DNA of 64,000 nt, from positions 186,001 through 250,000 of the forward strand of contig CATQHF010000003.1 of assembly GCA_958295865.1 (NCBI GenBank). Reading direction: 5' to 3'. The position numbers and the translations under genes are program-made. The notes under the pieces are model-generated. The model worked only from the letters and a program-made list of their open reading frames with translations, was not told the origin of the DNA and did not search any database. This DNA comes from an uncultured Dehalococcoidia bacterium. GTDB lineage: Bacteria; Chloroflexota; Dehalococcoidia; Lucifugimonadales; JADFKI01. This document shows positions 1-10,512 of this stretch, in pieces (the stretch's first letter is position 1; the number at the start of each line of letters is the position of its first letter).

Positions 1-10
1 CCTGGATACC

Positions 11-397
11 ATGGCGCAATCTGACAGCCATCTTGTCGGGGTACTCAACTGGTTCAACACAAATTTGAAGGCGGGAGCCGACGCGATTGTCGCCTTCGAC
101 CATGGCTTGCTCGGAGAACAAGATGTCTCCGAGCTCGTCGCCACCCTGCAACGCAGAATCACCGAGCCGTTCGAGTTCGGCCCGGTAATAGCCGTGCCTG
201 AGCAGCACATGGTTAATGTGCCGGCCGAAATGCCGTATCATCCCATTGTTCCGAAATCAGACCTAGGCGTGTTCGTCACCCTGCCCGAATGGACGCCGAG
301 CGCGGTAGGATGGATACTCGCCAGAGTCATAGACGTAGCCCGCGCCGACGCCCCGGATGTCAGCAACTTCACAATTCGAGTGACACGGGTTCGATGA
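11..397 (+). CDS. hypothetical protein
   Basis: Complete 128-aa ORF; no family recognised by eye. Confidence 0.45.
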   Translation: MAQSDSHLVGVLNWFNTNLKAGADAIVAFDHGLLGEQDVSELVATLQRRITEPFEFGPVIAVPEQHMVNVPAEMPYHPIVPKSDLGVFVTLPEWTPSAVGWILARVIDVARADAPDVSNFTIRVTRVR

Positions 398-522
398 TGC
401 GCGGGCTGCCGGATTGGGGAATGACAAAGAGGAACGCGCAACTCAGCGGCGGCCTTTGGTAGTCCTCTACCTTGTCATCTGCGTCGTAGTGGTGTGTTTC
501 GGCTGTGTTCATGCGGCTCTAT

Positions 523-1566
523 CTACTCCGCAAACTCCGGCATCACCTCAGCCGCGAACAGCCGCATCGCCGCCGTTACCTTGTCGCGGGGCATGCCGCC
601 GAAGGCGAAGTTGCAGCCGAAGTATTCTATCCCTTGCGCTTGCAGCGACTTTAGCTTGGCGACGCATTGTTCGGGAGCGCCGATGATAGAGCGGTTGGCT
701 GCCACATGGTCGAAAGTGAGCGACGGCTTGCCGCGCGTCTCGCGCCATGCGTCTATGCTGTGCGCCGCTTCGCTCGCGCCGTTCAGCGTGCCGCGCCATT
801 GGAGCATGTCGATGACCCATTCAAGCGATTTCCGCACATCCTCGCGCGCCTGCCGCTCCGTCGCCGCGAGGTAGCAGTAGCGGAAGAAGGGAATGTCGGC
901 AGCGGTGATATTCATGCCGGCGTCGGCGGACATGGCTTCGTAGCGATGGCAAAGCTCGATTGCGGGGTCGGTGTCCACGGTCAAGCCTATCATCGTGGGG
1001 AAGCCGTTGGACACGGCGAACTCCAGCGTCTCTGGCGTGCGCGTGGCGGCGATGTAGATGGGCGGGTGGGGCTGCTGCAAGGGCGGCGGCACAAGGTTCG
1101 CCTGCCGGACGCTGTAATGGCTGCCCTCGTGCGTGTATTCGGGCGTAGTCCACATGCCCCGAATCATGTTGACCGATTCCTGAAAGCTCGCCTGCGTGTC
1201 GCTGTGGTCTATCCCGTATGGCGTGAACTCACTCCTGGACGCCCCGCGCCCAAAGCCGACATCCAAGCGTCCGTTGCTTATGAGGTCTAGGGTGGCGGTG
1301 TCCTCCGCCAAGCGGATGGGATTGTGCAGCGGCGGCACGAGCACGGCAGTTCCGAGCCTAATCTCGCTGGTGCGCGCGGCGATTGCGCCCGCGAAGACGA
1401 GCGCGGACGAGCCTATGCCGTAGCGCGTGAAGTGATGCTCGGCGAACCAAGCGCTATGGAAGCCAAGCTCCTCGCCGAGCGCGACATCGGCGACGGTCTG
1501 CTCCACGATGCCGCGCGCGTCCGTGCCTTCGGGCCAGGGCAGATGGGTAATCAAGGCGAATTTCAT
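523..1566 (-). CDS. LLM class flavin-dependent oxidoreductase (bacterial luciferase-like)
   Basis: MKFALITHLPWPEGTD...ELGFHSAWFAEHHFTRYG...GAIAARTSEIRLGTAVLVPPLHNPIRLAEDTATLDLISNGRLDVGFGRG, typical luciferase-like monooxygenase; start moved to the internal ATG at 1566. Confidence 0.9.
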   Translation of the reverse strand: MKFALITHLPWPEGTDARGIVEQTVADVALGEELGFHSAWFAEHHFTRYGIGSSALVFAGAIAARTSEIRLGTAVLVPPLHNPIRLAEDTATLDLISNGRLDVGFGRGASRSEFTPYGIDHSDTQASFQESVNMIRGMWTTPEYTHEGSHYSVRQANLVPPPLQQPHPPIYIAATRTPETLEFAVSNGFPTMIGLTVDTDPAIELCHRYEAMSADAGMNITAADIPFFRYCYLAATERQAREDVRKSLEWVIDMLQWRGTLNGASEAAHSIDAWRETRGKPSLTFDHVAANRSIIGAPEQCVAKLKSLQAQGIEYFGCNFAFGGMPRDKVTAAMRLFAAEVMPEFAE

Positions 1567-1708
1567 GATGCACTCTCGCAGTGGTAAGGTTGATTGCGGG
1601 CTGTTATGCGCTTCCATTATAGACTAACGGATGGACAGGATGAGAAGGATACTATAATCTGCTTATCGGACTGTGCGGCGCTAAGCAATAGGCAAAGAAA
1701 GGATAGAC

Positions 1709-2152
1709 ATGATTAAACTCGTCAGATTTATAGCGGCGTTCCTAACCTACGCGGTGATTGATATTGTGTGGAACTTCCTGCCTCCCGTGATGGGAATGTA
1801 CGAGAGGCTGCACGACGCCACCGGCAGCCCTCGGGAGATGATAGGAAAGCCGCCCGAAGCTTGGGGCGGCGCGGAGATACTCTCCATACTGGTTTTCTTC
1901 CTACTCATCGCCTTCGCAAACAGCTACCTCGCAATCGAACCCGCAATCAGGGAGAACAACATCTTCAGGGCAGTGAAGAACAGCCTTGCTATTGGCTGCG
2001 CGGCGTATGCCACCTACATCGCGCCCGTCTTCTTGAGCATAGCCAACTGGCCCGTCGCCCTAGTTCCGATAGACATCATCATCGGCGGCTGCCTGAGCCT
2101 CATAACATCTACGGTCGTTACCGCCGTCGCTCTGCGCCTGCAAAAGTCCTGA
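1709..2152 (+). CDS. small integral membrane protein, hypothetical
   Basis: 147-aa ORF with several hydrophobic segments. Confidence 0.6.
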   Translation: MIKLVRFIAAFLTYAVIDIVWNFLPPVMGMYERLHDATGSPREMIGKPPEAWGGAEILSILVFFLLIAFANSYLAIEPAIRENNIFRAVKNSLAIGCAAYATYIAPVFLSIANWPVALVPIDIIIGGCLSLITSTVVTAVALRLQKS

Positions 2153-2267
2153 CGCCGCATGAAGCCCGATACGAGCGCGGGCGTCAGCGGGTTTTGACGC
2201 ATCGGCGGGGCGGCTCTTATAATTAGGGTATGGCGCGACCGAACATGAAAGTCTGAAGATTAGGTCT

Positions 2268-3242
2268 ATGGCTGACGGATTGAACAACGAGACTCTGCTT
2301 GAGATGTACGCCAAGATGGCGCTGTCGCGCACGCTGGACGAGCGCATCTGGATGCTGAACCGACAGGGCAAGGCGGCTATCGTGGCGTCGTCGCAGGGGC
2401 ATGAGGCGGCGCAGATTGGCAGCGTGTACGCCCTGCGGCGCGGCGTCGACCAGTTCTACATCTACTACCGCGACCTCGCGGTAATGCTGACGCTGGGCAT
2501 GACGCCGCAAGAGATAATGCTGGGCTTCACTGCGAAAGTGGGCGAACCGCTGAGCGGCGCGCGGCAGTTCCCCACGCACGGCGCATATCCCGAATTGGGG
2601 CTTGTCAACCTGTCGAATGTAATCTCCACGCAGCTGCCGCAAGCGGTGGGCGCGGCGCTGGCGCTGCGAATGAGGGGCGAAGATGCGGTCGTCATCGTGT
2701 ATTTCGGCGATGGCGCATCCAGTTTCGGAGACACGCATGAGGCGATGAACTTCGCGGCGATACACCGCTTGCCGGTGATATTCATGTGCGAGAACAACAA
2801 GTACGCCACATCGGTGCCGCAGCATCGCCAGATGGCGGTCGATAGCGTGGCGAGCCGTGCCGAGGGCTACGGGATGCCGGGCGTTTCCATCGACGGCTGC
2901 GATGTGATTGCCGTCTATGAGGCGGTGTCGGAGGCGTCGAGTCGCGCAAGGGACGGCGAAGGCCCCACGCTCATCGAGGCGCAGGTGGAGCGGTATCTGC
3001 CGCACACCAGCGACGACGACGATACGCGGTATAGGGCGCGCGCTGAGATTGAAGAGGCGCGCCTGCGCGACCCGCTGAAGTTGTTCGGCGAGCGGCTGAC
3101 CGCGTTGGGCATCCTCGACAGCGCCGCCGTCGAGCGAATTCACGCTGAGGCGCGAACAGAGGTGAACGCCGTTACCGACTTCGTGGAGGCGGCAGGATAC
3201 CCTGACACCGATGACTTCTACAAGCATGTGTATGCGGGCTAA
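2268..3242 (+). CDS. 2-oxoacid dehydrogenase (pyruvate/branched-chain) E1 component alpha subunit
   Basis: Thiamine-PP motif GDGASSFGDTHEAMNFAAIHRLPVIFMCENNKYA; followed by E1 beta and E2. Confidence 0.92.
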   Translation: MADGLNNETLLEMYAKMALSRTLDERIWMLNRQGKAAIVASSQGHEAAQIGSVYALRRGVDQFYIYYRDLAVMLTLGMTPQEIMLGFTAKVGEPLSGARQFPTHGAYPELGLVNLSNVISTQLPQAVGAALALRMRGEDAVVIVYFGDGASSFGDTHEAMNFAAIHRLPVIFMCENNKYATSVPQHRQMAVDSVASRAEGYGMPGVSIDGCDVIAVYEAVSEASSRARDGEGPTLIEAQVERYLPHTSDDDDTRYRARAEIEEARLRDPLKLFGERLTALGILDSAAVERIHAEARTEVNAVTDFVEAAGYPDTDDFYKHVYAG

Positions 3243-3273
3243 TGGGATGAACAGGGATAGGCGGGATATTTGA

Positions 3274-4257
3274 ATGGCTGTGATGAATGTGCTTGAGGCG
3301 GTGCGCGAAGCGATGCGCGAGGAGATGCTGCGCGATGAGCGCGTGTTCGTGCTGGGCGAGGATGTCGGAGTGCGCGGCGGCGTGTTCCTCGCTACGGACG
3401 GGTTCGTCGACCTGTTCGGCGAGGAGCGCGTGATAGACACGCCCATCGCCGAGTCCTCCATCGCGGGCATGGCGCTGGGCGCAGCGATGAGCGGGATGCG
3501 TCCGATTGCCGAGATACAGTTCGCGGATTTCATCTGGCCCGTGTTCAACCAGATTGTCGGAGAGGCGGCGCGGGCGCGTTACGGCAGCAACGGCAAGCTG
3601 AGCGTGCCTCTGGTGCTGCGCGCGCCGGAAGGCGGCGGCGTGCGCGGCGCGCTGTACCACTCGCAATCCGCTGAGGCTTACTTCTGCCACGCGCCGGGGC
3701 TGAAAGTGATTACGCCCTCGACGCCATACGACGCCAAGGGGCTGCTCAAGAGCGCGATTCGGGATGATGACCCGGTAGTGTTCCTGGAACACAAGCGCAC
3801 ATACAGGCTGGTGCGCGGCGAAGTGCCCGATACCGAGTACACGCTGCCAATCGGCAAGGCGGATGTGAAGCGCGAGGGCGACGATGTATCGGTTTTCACC
3901 TATGGATTGATGGTGCATCATTGCCTAGAGGCGGCTCAGACGCTCGAAAGCGAAGGCGTCAGCGTGGAGGTGCTCGACCTACGCACGCTCCGCCCACTGG
4001 ACACCGACGCCGTGCTCGAATCGGCGCGAAAGACGGGCAAGGCGCTGGTAGTGCATGAGGACAACAAGGTAGGGGGCATCGGCGGCGAGGTAGCAGCGAC
4101 AATAGCCGAGGATGCGTTCGAGTACCTCGATGCGCCGGTCAGACGGCTTGCTGGTCCCGAAGTGCCTGCCATGCCGTTCAGCCCGCCGCTTGAGGCGCTG
4201 TACATGCTCGACTCCGCCAAGATCGCAGACGCCATCCGCAAGCTGGCGGCGTATTAG
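3274..4257 (+). CDS. 2-oxoacid dehydrogenase E1 component beta subunit
   Basis: MAVMNVLEAVREAMREEMLRDERVFVLGEDVGVRGGVF...; transketolase-like beta subunit. Confidence 0.93.
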   Translation: MAVMNVLEAVREAMREEMLRDERVFVLGEDVGVRGGVFLATDGFVDLFGEERVIDTPIAESSIAGMALGAAMSGMRPIAEIQFADFIWPVFNQIVGEAARARYGSNGKLSVPLVLRAPEGGGVRGALYHSQSAEAYFCHAPGLKVITPSTPYDAKGLLKSAIRDDDPVVFLEHKRTYRLVRGEVPDTEYTLPIGKADVKREGDDVSVFTYGLMVHHCLEAAQTLESEGVSVEVLDLRTLRPLDTDAVLESARKTGKALVVHEDNKVGGIGGEVAATIAEDAFEYLDAPVRRLAGPEVPAMPFSPPLEALYMLDSAKIADAIRKLAAY

Positions 4258-4295
4258 GTTCTGTGAGCATCTGCGTCATTCTCGCCCGCTCACCC

Positions 4296-4397
4296 GTCAT
4301 TCCCGTGAAAACGGGAATCCAGAATATCAGAATGTAGGCGCTTTCACATATTTTAGGCTATCTCAAAGTGCTGGATTCCTGCTTTCGCAGGAATGAC
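4296..4397. repeat. 102-bp REPIN-like repeat, copy A (two hairpins, GTCATTCC...GGAATGAC ends)
   Basis: gtcattcccgtgaaaacgggaatccag ... ctggattcctgctttcgcaggaatgac; near-identical copy at 63416-63517. Confidence 0.8.
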
Positions 4398-4490
4398 GAG
4401 ATGAAAAGTCGAAATGTCCGCACAACCTGGTAGGGCAGTATTCTGCCTGTCGGCAAGTCGGCAAGTCAGGCGCAAGGGTCAGGTGAACGG

Positions 4491-5786
4491 ATGATAATTG
4501 AGCTGCCGCAGGTTGGAGAGTCGGTCACTGAAGGCACTATCGTCCAGTGGCTGAAGCAGGTCGGCGACCATGTGGACAGGTACGATCCACTCGTGGAAGT
4601 GCTTACCGACAAGGTGAGCATGGAAGTGCCGTCGCCCGTCGCGGGCGTCGTCACCGAGCTTCTGGCGCAAGAAGGGCAGACCGTTCCGATGGGCGCGCCT
4701 ATTGCCGCGATAGAGACCGAAGCCGACGCTGACGCCGCCCCGCCCGCCGATGCCGCGCCCGCTCCCGATGCTGCCGAACCGTCGCGGAGCATCGATCGCA
4801 CGGGCGTCTTGCTGAAGGATGTCGCGCCTGTGGGGCCGACGGGCGCGGGCGTCGCGGCTGCTATCCCCCAAGATGCCGCTCAGCGGCAATCTGCCGAGTC
4901 CGCGCAGACGCGCAGACGCTACTCGCCGGCGGTGCGGCGGCTCGCCGATGAGCGGAACATCGACCTGTCGCGGGTGCGCGGCACAGGCATCAACGGGCGC
5001 GTAACGCGCAAGGATGTGCTCGCGTACAGCGCAGCGCAGGCTGAGGCGGCGATGCCCATGCCCTCACCCGTCGATACGCAAGCCGACGCCGACGAAGAGC
5101 GACTGCCGCTTACGCCCGTGCGCCGCATGATCGCCGCGAACATGAAGCGCAGCGCGTCCGAGATTCCTGCGGCGTGGTCCATCACGGAAGTGGATGTGAG
5201 CGGGCTGGCGCGGCGGCGTGAAGCGCTGAAAGACGAGCTTCAGCGGCGTGAGGGCGTGAACCTGACCTACCTGCACTTCGTCATCAAGGCGGTCGCCGAG
5301 GCGCTGCGCGAAAATCCTCTGCTCAACTCGTCCTGGGGCGACGACGCCATCGTCCTGAAGAAGCGCGTCAACATCGGCATTGCGGTCGCCGCCCCGGACG
5401 GGCTTGTCGTGCCGGTGCTGCGTGACGCCGATGCGCTGAGCGTCGCAGGCATAGCGGTTCGCGCGTCTGAGCTGACGGCGCGCGCGCGGCAGGGCAGGCT
5501 CGGCGTAGAGGATGTTCAGTCGGGAACTTTCACCGTGAACAACACAGGCGCGCTCGGCTCTGTAGCATCACAGCCCATCATCAACCACCCGCAGGCGGCA
5601 ATCCTGACGACCGAGGCGGTAGTCAAGCGCCCGGTAGTGATTGGGGATGCCATCGCCATACGCTCCATGATGAACATCTGCCTCACCTTCGACCACCGCA
5701 TACTAGACGGCGCGGAGGCATCGGCGTTCTCCAACGGCGTCAAGCGTCGCCTTGAGGCGATAGGCGACGAGACGGGGATATATTAG
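4491..5786 (+). CDS. dihydrolipoamide acyltransferase (E2)
   Basis: Lipoyl domain (VEVLTDKVSMEVPSPVAG), peripheral subunit-binding domain (YSPAVRRLADERNIDLSRVRGTGINGRVTRKDVL), catalytic FDHRILDGAEAS. Confidence 0.95.
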   Translation: MIIELPQVGESVTEGTIVQWLKQVGDHVDRYDPLVEVLTDKVSMEVPSPVAGVVTELLAQEGQTVPMGAPIAAIETEADADAAPPADAAPAPDAAEPSRSIDRTGVLLKDVAPVGPTGAGVAAAIPQDAAQRQSAESAQTRRRYSPAVRRLADERNIDLSRVRGTGINGRVTRKDVLAYSAAQAEAAMPMPSPVDTQADADEERLPLTPVRRMIAANMKRSASEIPAAWSITEVDVSGLARRREALKDELQRREGVNLTYLHFVIKAVAEALRENPLLNSSWGDDAIVLKKRVNIGIAVAAPDGLVVPVLRDADALSVAGIAVRASELTARARQGRLGVEDVQSGTFTVNNTGALGSVASQPIINHPQAAILTTEAVVKRPVVIGDAIAIRSMMNICLTFDHRILDGAEASAFSNGVKRRLEAIGDETGIY

Positions 5787-5799
5787 GGCGCATGGCTAG

Positions 5800-6489
5800 A
5801 TGAACACCTGTCTTGTGGCGTCGGCGGGCCTACTCGACTTCCCCGCCGCTTACGACTTGCAGCGGCGGTTGCATGCGCTGGTCGTTGGCGGTGAACTGCC
5901 GGATGTGCTGCTGCTGCTGGAACATCCGCATGTCTATACCATGGGGCGCAGGGGGCGTCGCGCGGACATCCTTGTTGGCGATGACGCGCTCAGGCGGCTG
6001 GGCGTCGAGATGCATGCTACGGACAGGGGCGGCGAGACGACCTATCACGGGCCCGGGCAGCTGATTGGCTATCCCATCATTCGCCTGCGACGGTGGGGTG
6101 GAGGCGTCCGCGAGTATGTCCATACGCTGGAGCGGTCGCTCATTGACGCGCTCGCCGAGTACGGCATCGACGCCCACAATGACGGCATGCCGACAGGCGT
6201 TTGGGCGGGCGACGCCAAGATAGCGGCAATCGGGGTGCGCGTGAGCCGCGGCGTAACGATGCATGGGTTCGCGCTCAATGTTTGCCCCGACCTGTCGTTC
6301 TTCGATCACATCGTGCCCTGCGGCATGCCCGACGGTCGCGTTACTTCCATGTCGCGCGAAACGGGGCGCGCTGTCGCGACGGCTGATGCGCTGCCGGTCG
6401 TCGCGCGCTCGTTTGGCAGGCAGTTCGGGCTTGCTATGCGCTGGAGCAGCCTTGCCGCCGTGGAATCTGCTGCGTCCCTGCCGCTGTGA
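5800..6489 (+). CDS. lipB: lipoyl(octanoyl) transferase LipB
   Basis: RGGETTYHGPGQLIGYPIIRLRR motif; next to E2. Confidence 0.95.
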   Translation: MNTCLVASAGLLDFPAAYDLQRRLHALVVGGELPDVLLLLEHPHVYTMGRRGRRADILVGDDALRRLGVEMHATDRGGETTYHGPGQLIGYPIIRLRRWGGGVREYVHTLERSLIDALAEYGIDAHNDGMPTGVWAGDAKIAAIGVRVSRGVTMHGFALNVCPDLSFFDHIVPCGMPDGRVTSMSRETGRAVATADALPVVARSFGRQFGLAMRWSSLAAVESAASLPL

Positions 6490-6496
6490 GGCTGCG

Positions 6497-7396
6497 CTAG
6501 AGGAACTGCCCCTTGAGTTTGGGGTCGAGGTAATCTCTGAGCGCGTCGCCTATAATGACCACCGACAGGACGGTCAGAGTAAGGAATACGCCGGGGAAGA
6601 AAGAGATCCAAAAGGCTACTTGCACATAGCCTTTGCCGGTCGCAACTATGTTGCCCCAGGTGGGTATGAACTCAGGGACGCCCGCCCCCAAGAAGCTGAG
6701 GCTCGCTTCGGCGAGGATGGCGGTTGCGAGCGTGAAGGTGGCTTGCACCAGGACGATGCCGAATGTGTTCGGCGCGATGTGCAGGAACAGGATGCGCCAC
6801 ACCGGAGCGCCCACGGCGCGCGCAGCCTCTACGAACTGCTCATCGCGCAGACTCAATACCTGCCCTCTGACCAGTCGCACCTTGCTCGCCGTGCCGGTTA
6901 CGGACAGGGCGATGATGACATTGTTGACGCTCCCGCTGAGCAGCGCTATCAGGGCAAGGGCGAGCAGTATCGTGGGGAACGCGAGCAAGCCGTCTATGAA
7001 GCGCATCAGCACATGGTCGAGCAGGCGAAAGTATCCGGCGAATAGGGCGATGATTAAGCCAAGCACGACCGATATGAAGGTTACGGCAAAGCCGACATAG
7101 AGCGAAACGCGGCTGCCCGCTATCACCCTGTCGAACACATCCCTGCCGAATGCGTCCGTGCCGAACCAGTGCTCGGAAGACGGGGGCAGGCGCAAGTCGG
7201 TGGTGGTCTGCGTGTAGTCGGAGCGCACAATCAGCGGCGCGAATATCGTCAGCAGCGCGATAGCCGTCAGTATCGCCATAGCCAGCATGACATTGGGATT
7301 TCTCCGCGTTATCAGCCTGAAGGCGTCGAAGAAGCGGCGTATGCGCGCGCCCACGCTTGGGGCAAGCCTGATTTGCTGCTGCTCTTGCTGTGCCAT
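6497..7396 (-). CDS. ABC transporter permease (DppC/OppC-like)
   Basis: HWFGTDAFGRDVFDRVIAGSRVSLYVG; BPD_transp_1 signature EAARAVGAPVWRILFLHIAPN. Confidence 0.93.
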   Translation of the reverse strand: MAQQEQQQIRLAPSVGARIRRFFDAFRLITRRNPNVMLAMAILTAIALLTIFAPLIVRSDYTQTTTDLRLPPSSEHWFGTDAFGRDVFDRVIAGSRVSLYVGFAVTFISVVLGLIIALFAGYFRLLDHVLMRFIDGLLAFPTILLALALIALLSGSVNNVIIALSVTGTASKVRLVRGQVLSLRDEQFVEAARAVGAPVWRILFLHIAPNTFGIVLVQATFTLATAILAEASLSFLGAGVPEFIPTWGNIVATGKGYVQVAFWISFFPGVFLTLTVLSVVIIGDALRDYLDPKLKGQFL

Positions 7397-8337
7397 TAGT
7401 AGCGAATCCTAGGGTCTAGGTAGGCGTACAGGATGTCTATAAACAGGTTTATCATCACATAGGCGGTTGCCACAACCATCATCATCGCCTGGATTATCGG
7501 AAAGTCGCGGCGGATGATCGCCTCTATCAACATCCTGCCAAGCCCGGGTATGGCGAAGATAGACTCCGTAACCACGAAGCCGGTCGCAAGTCCGGCAAGA
7601 GACGCGCCTATGACCGTTACGATGGGAATGGAAGCGGGGCGGAATGCGTGGCGCATATACACCACGAGTTCGCGCAGCCCTTTCGAGCGGGCGGTTCTGA
7701 CATAATCCTCACGCAGCACATCCAGCATCGCCGAGCGTGTAATCCTGGATATGAAAGCGGATGACAGGATGCTGTTGACCGCTACCGGCAAGAACATGCT
7801 GTGCAGGTGCGCGAGCAGCCCATCGCCGATGGGGGTGTATCCCAGCGCGGGAAACCACCCCAGATTTACCGCAAGCCCCCAGATGAGGATGAATGCCAGC
7901 CAAAAGCCCGGCGCTGAAAACCCGAGAACCGCGAAGAACATGAAGATGCGGTCTAAGGGTCTGCCCGCTTTCCATGCGGACAGGATGCCTATGGACACGC
8001 CGAGCGCCGAGGACAGAAGCAAGACCTGAATGCCCAGCGACAAGGTGGGCTGGAGGCGCGGCGCCATCAGGGAGGTTATCGATTTCTTGGAGAATATGGA
8101 AGTGCCGAGGTCGCCCTGCGCGAGGCGCGAAATCCACCTGACGAACTGTATGTAGATGGGCTGGTCGGTGCCGAGCTGCTCTCTGATTCTTTGCAGGTCT
8201 TCCACCGTCGCTTCGTCGCCGCCGATAATCGCGGCCGGATCGCCGGGGGCTATGTGAATGATTGAAAAGGTGATTACCCCAACCACGGCTATGACCGGCA
8301 GGGCGGAAAGGATACGAACAATGGTGTAGCGCCACAT
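7396..8337 (-). CDS. ABC transporter permease (DppB/OppB-like)
   Basis: RILSALPVIAVVGVITFSIIHIAPGDPAAIIGG; permease signature; overlaps the next permease by 1 bp. Confidence 0.93.
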   Translation of the reverse strand: MWRYTIVRILSALPVIAVVGVITFSIIHIAPGDPAAIIGGDEATVEDLQRIREQLGTDQPIYIQFVRWISRLAQGDLGTSIFSKKSITSLMAPRLQPTLSLGIQVLLLSSALGVSIGILSAWKAGRPLDRIFMFFAVLGFSAPGFWLAFILIWGLAVNLGWFPALGYTPIGDGLLAHLHSMFLPVAVNSILSSAFISRITRSAMLDVLREDYVRTARSKGLRELVVYMRHAFRPASIPIVTVIGASLAGLATGFVVTESIFAIPGLGRMLIEAIIRRDFPIIQAMMMVVATAYVMINLFIDILYAYLDPRIRY

Positions 8338-8511
8338 CCGCCGGGTATGCTCCTTCGTCTATGCCGCAAGCCGTTTTCGGCACAAGGTCAGTGGGTTGCC
8401 AATCATAGTTTGCCCGTATTTGCCGATAGAGTCATAGGGGCAGGATAAGACCTGCCCCTACTCATTGCCGTGTCAAGATTGTTTGTGCGGGGGCGCGAAT
8501 CCGTTAAGGGT

Positions 8512-10374
8512 CTATTCGGTCAGCCACTTGTCGAAGGGCTTTTGCTGCGCCGAGCCGCCGTTGACGATGCCCTGAACCTTGGTGCTTGCCGCCCAGCGGC
8601 TGAAGAACTCGCCTACCTGCAAGAATATGGCGTCCTCGTAGAAGTGCTCATGGAACTCGTTGTTGAGGGCTATCTGCTCTGCTTCCGTGGTGGCTCGCGC
8701 CAGACGGGAGTAGATTTCGCGCTGCTTTTCGGTCGTGTCCTGATAGTTGTTGAACCATGCGTCGTATTGCAGTTCTGAGAACAGCAGGTGTCCGACGGGG
8801 CCCGACCTCACGGTAACGCCGCTCCATGTGTGGAAGAACTCCCAGTCGTCGGGGCGCGCGCGCTGAGCGACCATCGTCGCCCAGTCCATAACTTGAAACT
8901 CCACATCGAAGCCGAGCGCGGTAAGCACCTCGCGGCTAACCTGCGCGGCGGCGTGTGCGGGCTGCCTGTCGGCCGGATCCATAAGGCGCACATGCGCGCC
9001 CGTCACGCCCGCTTCAGCCAAGAGCTGCTTGGCTTCTTCAAGGTTCTGGGCGTAGTAATTGCCTTCGGAGCCGGATGTGGTCTCCCACTTGGTTTCGCAC
9101 TGAAGCAGCGAGGGGCAAAGGCGCGTGAAAGCGGGATCGCCCGTCGCCAGCGTCAGGGCTTTCTGATTGTCGTAGGCTTTGATGACCGCCTGGCGCGCCA
9201 GCTTGTTGTCGAACGGCGGGCGAACATGGTTGAAGTGTCCCAAAAGCCTGAACGGAGGATTGTCGTAGAGGGCTACGCCGGGATCCGCTTCCAGCCTAGA
9301 CAGCAACTCCGCCGGGAACTCCTGGACGATGTGAACCTCTCGCGTCTGCAATGCGGCTACGCGCGTCGTCTGGTCCGGCACCTCTATGTACACCATCCTG
9401 TCAACATAAGCGGTATGTCCGCCCGAAGTGCCGTTAGCCGGGCTGGGATGCGGGCTGTAATCCTCGTATCGGACTGCGCTCCAGCGGTCGCCGGGCAGCC
9501 ATTCCTCGAATATGAACGGCCCCGTTCCGTTAGGGGGACCTTCCGCCGATTCGTTAGCCGTGTAGTTGTCGTACCAGTCCGAGGTTACGAGGCGCGGCCC
9601 AAAACCCTGAGGCCCTATGGCGTCGATGACCAAGCCCGTGCCTTCGCGGAGGTTCAGCGTGAAGTTGAAATCGTCGTCGACCGTGAAGAAATCTTCGAAT
9701 TCGCCTGAGCCTGCTCCGAATTCGTTGCGGACTAGGCGCAGGATGGGCGCTCGATCCTTCTGGCGGGCGAGGGTGCCGCGCACCTGCTCGGTGGTCAGCG
9801 GCGTGCCGTCGTGGAACTTGACGCCCTCGCGTATCTTGAAGTTCCACGATAGGTTGTCCGAGCTGCTCTCCCAGCTCTCAACCAGCAGCGGGGCGATGCC
9901 ATAGTCGCTGGTGTACTCGAACAGCCCTTCCAGGATGGTGTTGGACACATTCCCCGTTCCCGACGCGGTCGTCCAGAGCGGATCGAAAGACTGGATGCTG
10001 CCTGACGCGACTATGCGGAGCGTTCCGCCAAATTGGGCTTCGCCGGACGCTGCGGCGGGAGCCGCGCGTCTGGTTTCCTGAGCCGGAACGGGCGCAAGCT
10101 GCGGCGCTTGCGGAGTGGGCAGCGCTTCCATCATGGCGGCGGGCGCTGCTGGCGCGGCCGGCGCTGGCGCGGCGGGCGCGACTGGCATCATCGCCGGCTG
10201 CGCGGCCGGCGCTACGGGCGCGGCGGGCGCGACCGCCGCCGGCGCTTGCGCTGCCGCCGGTTGCTGTACGGGAGCCGGACTAGAACAAGCCATGCCCGCT
10301 ATCGTGATTATAGACGCCAGCGTGAGTAACCACGCTACCGCCTTGTTTCTACTGGAAAAACCCCACATATACAA
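8512..10374 (-). CDS. ABC transporter substrate-binding lipoprotein (peptide/nickel family, SBP_bac_5)
   Basis: Lipobox near IAGMACSS, about 90-aa Ala/Pro-rich linker, then GGTLRIVASGSIQSFDPLWTTASGTGNVSNTILEGLFEY... Confidence 0.9.
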   Translation of the reverse strand: MYMWGFSSRNKAVAWLLTLASIITIAGMACSSPAPVQQPAAAQAPAAVAPAAPVAPAAQPAMMPVAPAAPAPAAPAAPAAMMEALPTPQAPQLAPVPAQETRRAAPAAASGEAQFGGTLRIVASGSIQSFDPLWTTASGTGNVSNTILEGLFEYTSDYGIAPLLVESWESSSDNLSWNFKIREGVKFHDGTPLTTEQVRGTLARQKDRAPILRLVRNEFGAGSGEFEDFFTVDDDFNFTLNLREGTGLVIDAIGPQGFGPRLVTSDWYDNYTANESAEGPPNGTGPFIFEEWLPGDRWSAVRYEDYSPHPSPANGTSGGHTAYVDRMVYIEVPDQTTRVAALQTREVHIVQEFPAELLSRLEADPGVALYDNPPFRLLGHFNHVRPPFDNKLARQAVIKAYDNQKALTLATGDPAFTRLCPSLLQCETKWETTSGSEGNYYAQNLEEAKQLLAEAGVTGAHVRLMDPADRQPAHAAAQVSREVLTALGFDVEFQVMDWATMVAQRARPDDWEFFHTWSGVTVRSGPVGHLLFSELQYDAWFNNYQDTTEKQREIYSRLARATTEAEQIALNNEFHEHFYEDAIFLQVGEFFSRWAASTKVQGIVNGGSAQQKPFDKWLTE

Positions 10375-10512
10375 AGCTCCTTAATCTATCTGCCTGCTAT
10401 TTTTGCGTTGTCAAAGCCAATTTGGGCATAGTGAACGCCAAGGTTGACAACATCGTTACGGCGTTGATGTGCCGTCAATTATGGGATGCAGGGCATGGCA
10501 AGTCAACCAAAA

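Noticed and set aside
2223-3548. 441-aa minus-strand ORF
   Set aside because: Antisense to the E1 alpha gene with low-complexity Ser/Arg content.
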